From: an uncultured Chitinophagaceae bacterium
GTDB lineage: Bacteria; Bacteroidota; Bacteroidia; Chitinophagales; Chitinophagaceae
Direction: 5' to 3'
Assembly (NCBI GenBank): GCA_903830285.1
Contig: CAIKTE010000112.1
Span: 1-43,743, forward strand
Length of the DNA stretch: 43,743 nt
Positions within the stretch are counted from its first letter, which is position 1. The number at the start of each line of letters is the position of its first letter. The translations under genes were made by a program, and so were the position numbers. This document shows, in pieces, positions 43,613-43,743 of this stretch. The notes below the pieces were generated by a model. The model was not told where the DNA came from and ran no database searches. It saw only the letters and a program-made list of their open reading frames with translations.

Positions 43613-43743
43613 TTAGTAATTCGGTAACACTTTTTTGTTTACCGCTTTATCCACTAAACGACTCTCTTCAATTTTTAAATGATTTACGCTCGTCGTTTGT
43701 GAATAAAGCTGATTGTCACGTTTTATGCTTTTCAGCCATCTCA
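43613..43743 (-). CDS. 3' end of a truncated minus-strand gene
   Basis: An open frame enters from the right edge and runs 42 codons to a TAA at 43613-43615. The protein tail is basic and polar (it includes NHLKIEESRLVDKAVNKK and ends VLPNY). The other two minus frames are closed near the edge. It is too short to identify; it could be a chance frame. Confidence 0.4.
   Translation of the reverse strand, partial: RWLKSIKRDNQLYSQTTSVNHLKIEESRLVDKAVNKKVLPNY

Overview
This is about 43.7 kb of chromosome from a Bacteroidota bacterium, most probably of the family Chitinophagaceae (inferred; no 16S gene is present). The evidence is the DUF4290, 2TM-domain and DUF1015 proteins; the block rplM-rpsI-rpsB-tsf-pyrH; promoters of the Bacteroidota form TTG/TTTG - about 20 nt - TAnnTTTG; weak Shine-Dalgarno signals with several TTG/GTG starts; and AT-rich intergenic DNA full of short inverted repeats. 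No phage, IS element, rRNA or CRISPR array is seen.

Layout. 1-1.4 kb: a secreted protein with three heavy-metal-binding modules and an unknown exported protein. 1.6-3.5 kb: a CE2-like SGNH esterase and an atypical short-chain dehydrogenase. 3.6-11.6 kb (minus strand): an exported M20 amidohydrolase, a long-chain acyl-CoA synthetase, a 2TM protein, a TPR protein, DUF1015, serC and a DUF502 membrane protein. 11.8-18.6 kb (plus): a complete tetR-tolC-hlyD-acrB-type RND efflux operon with a clear promoter and an overlapping inverted repeat. 18.7-22.7 kb: an AIM24/TIGR00266 protein, a Crp/Fnr regulator and a GH3 glycosidase. 22.8-29.1 kb (minus): an aminotransferase, a second TolC, and the translation block pyrH, tsf, rpsB, rpsI, rplM. 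29.4-31.6 kb (plus): a higBA toxin-antitoxin pair running directly into an amidohydrolase and a small membrane protein. 31.6-34.3 kb (minus): recO, a fatty-acid desaturase and pheS. 34.4-38.3 kb: a 21-bp tandem array, DUF4290, murA, a mosaic of repeats and a START-domain protein. 38.5-39.7 kb: a GC-richer orphan gene behind a palindrome cluster, a candidate small RNA and tRNA-Lys. 39.8-43.4 kb: pxpB-pxpC-pxpA and an NRAMP-related transporter. A truncated minus-strand gene closes the window.

The least explained items are: (i) a helically phased 21-bp array of alternating GAGT/ACTC words between pheS and the DUF4290 gene; (ii) stop-free heptanucleotide repeats of the same sequence family embedded in two unrelated genes, pheS and the amidohydrolase; (iii) a small-RNA candidate of about 110 nt with the same promoter layout as the neighbouring tRNA; (iv) a dispersed TTCGAG(T/A)GCCTCA element that occurs here only between convergent genes; and (v) an NRAMP-fold transporter without its metal-binding motifs, translationally coupled to 5-oxoprolinase. 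Metabolic coherence is clearest in the efflux operon, the ribosomal block and the 5-oxoproline operon.
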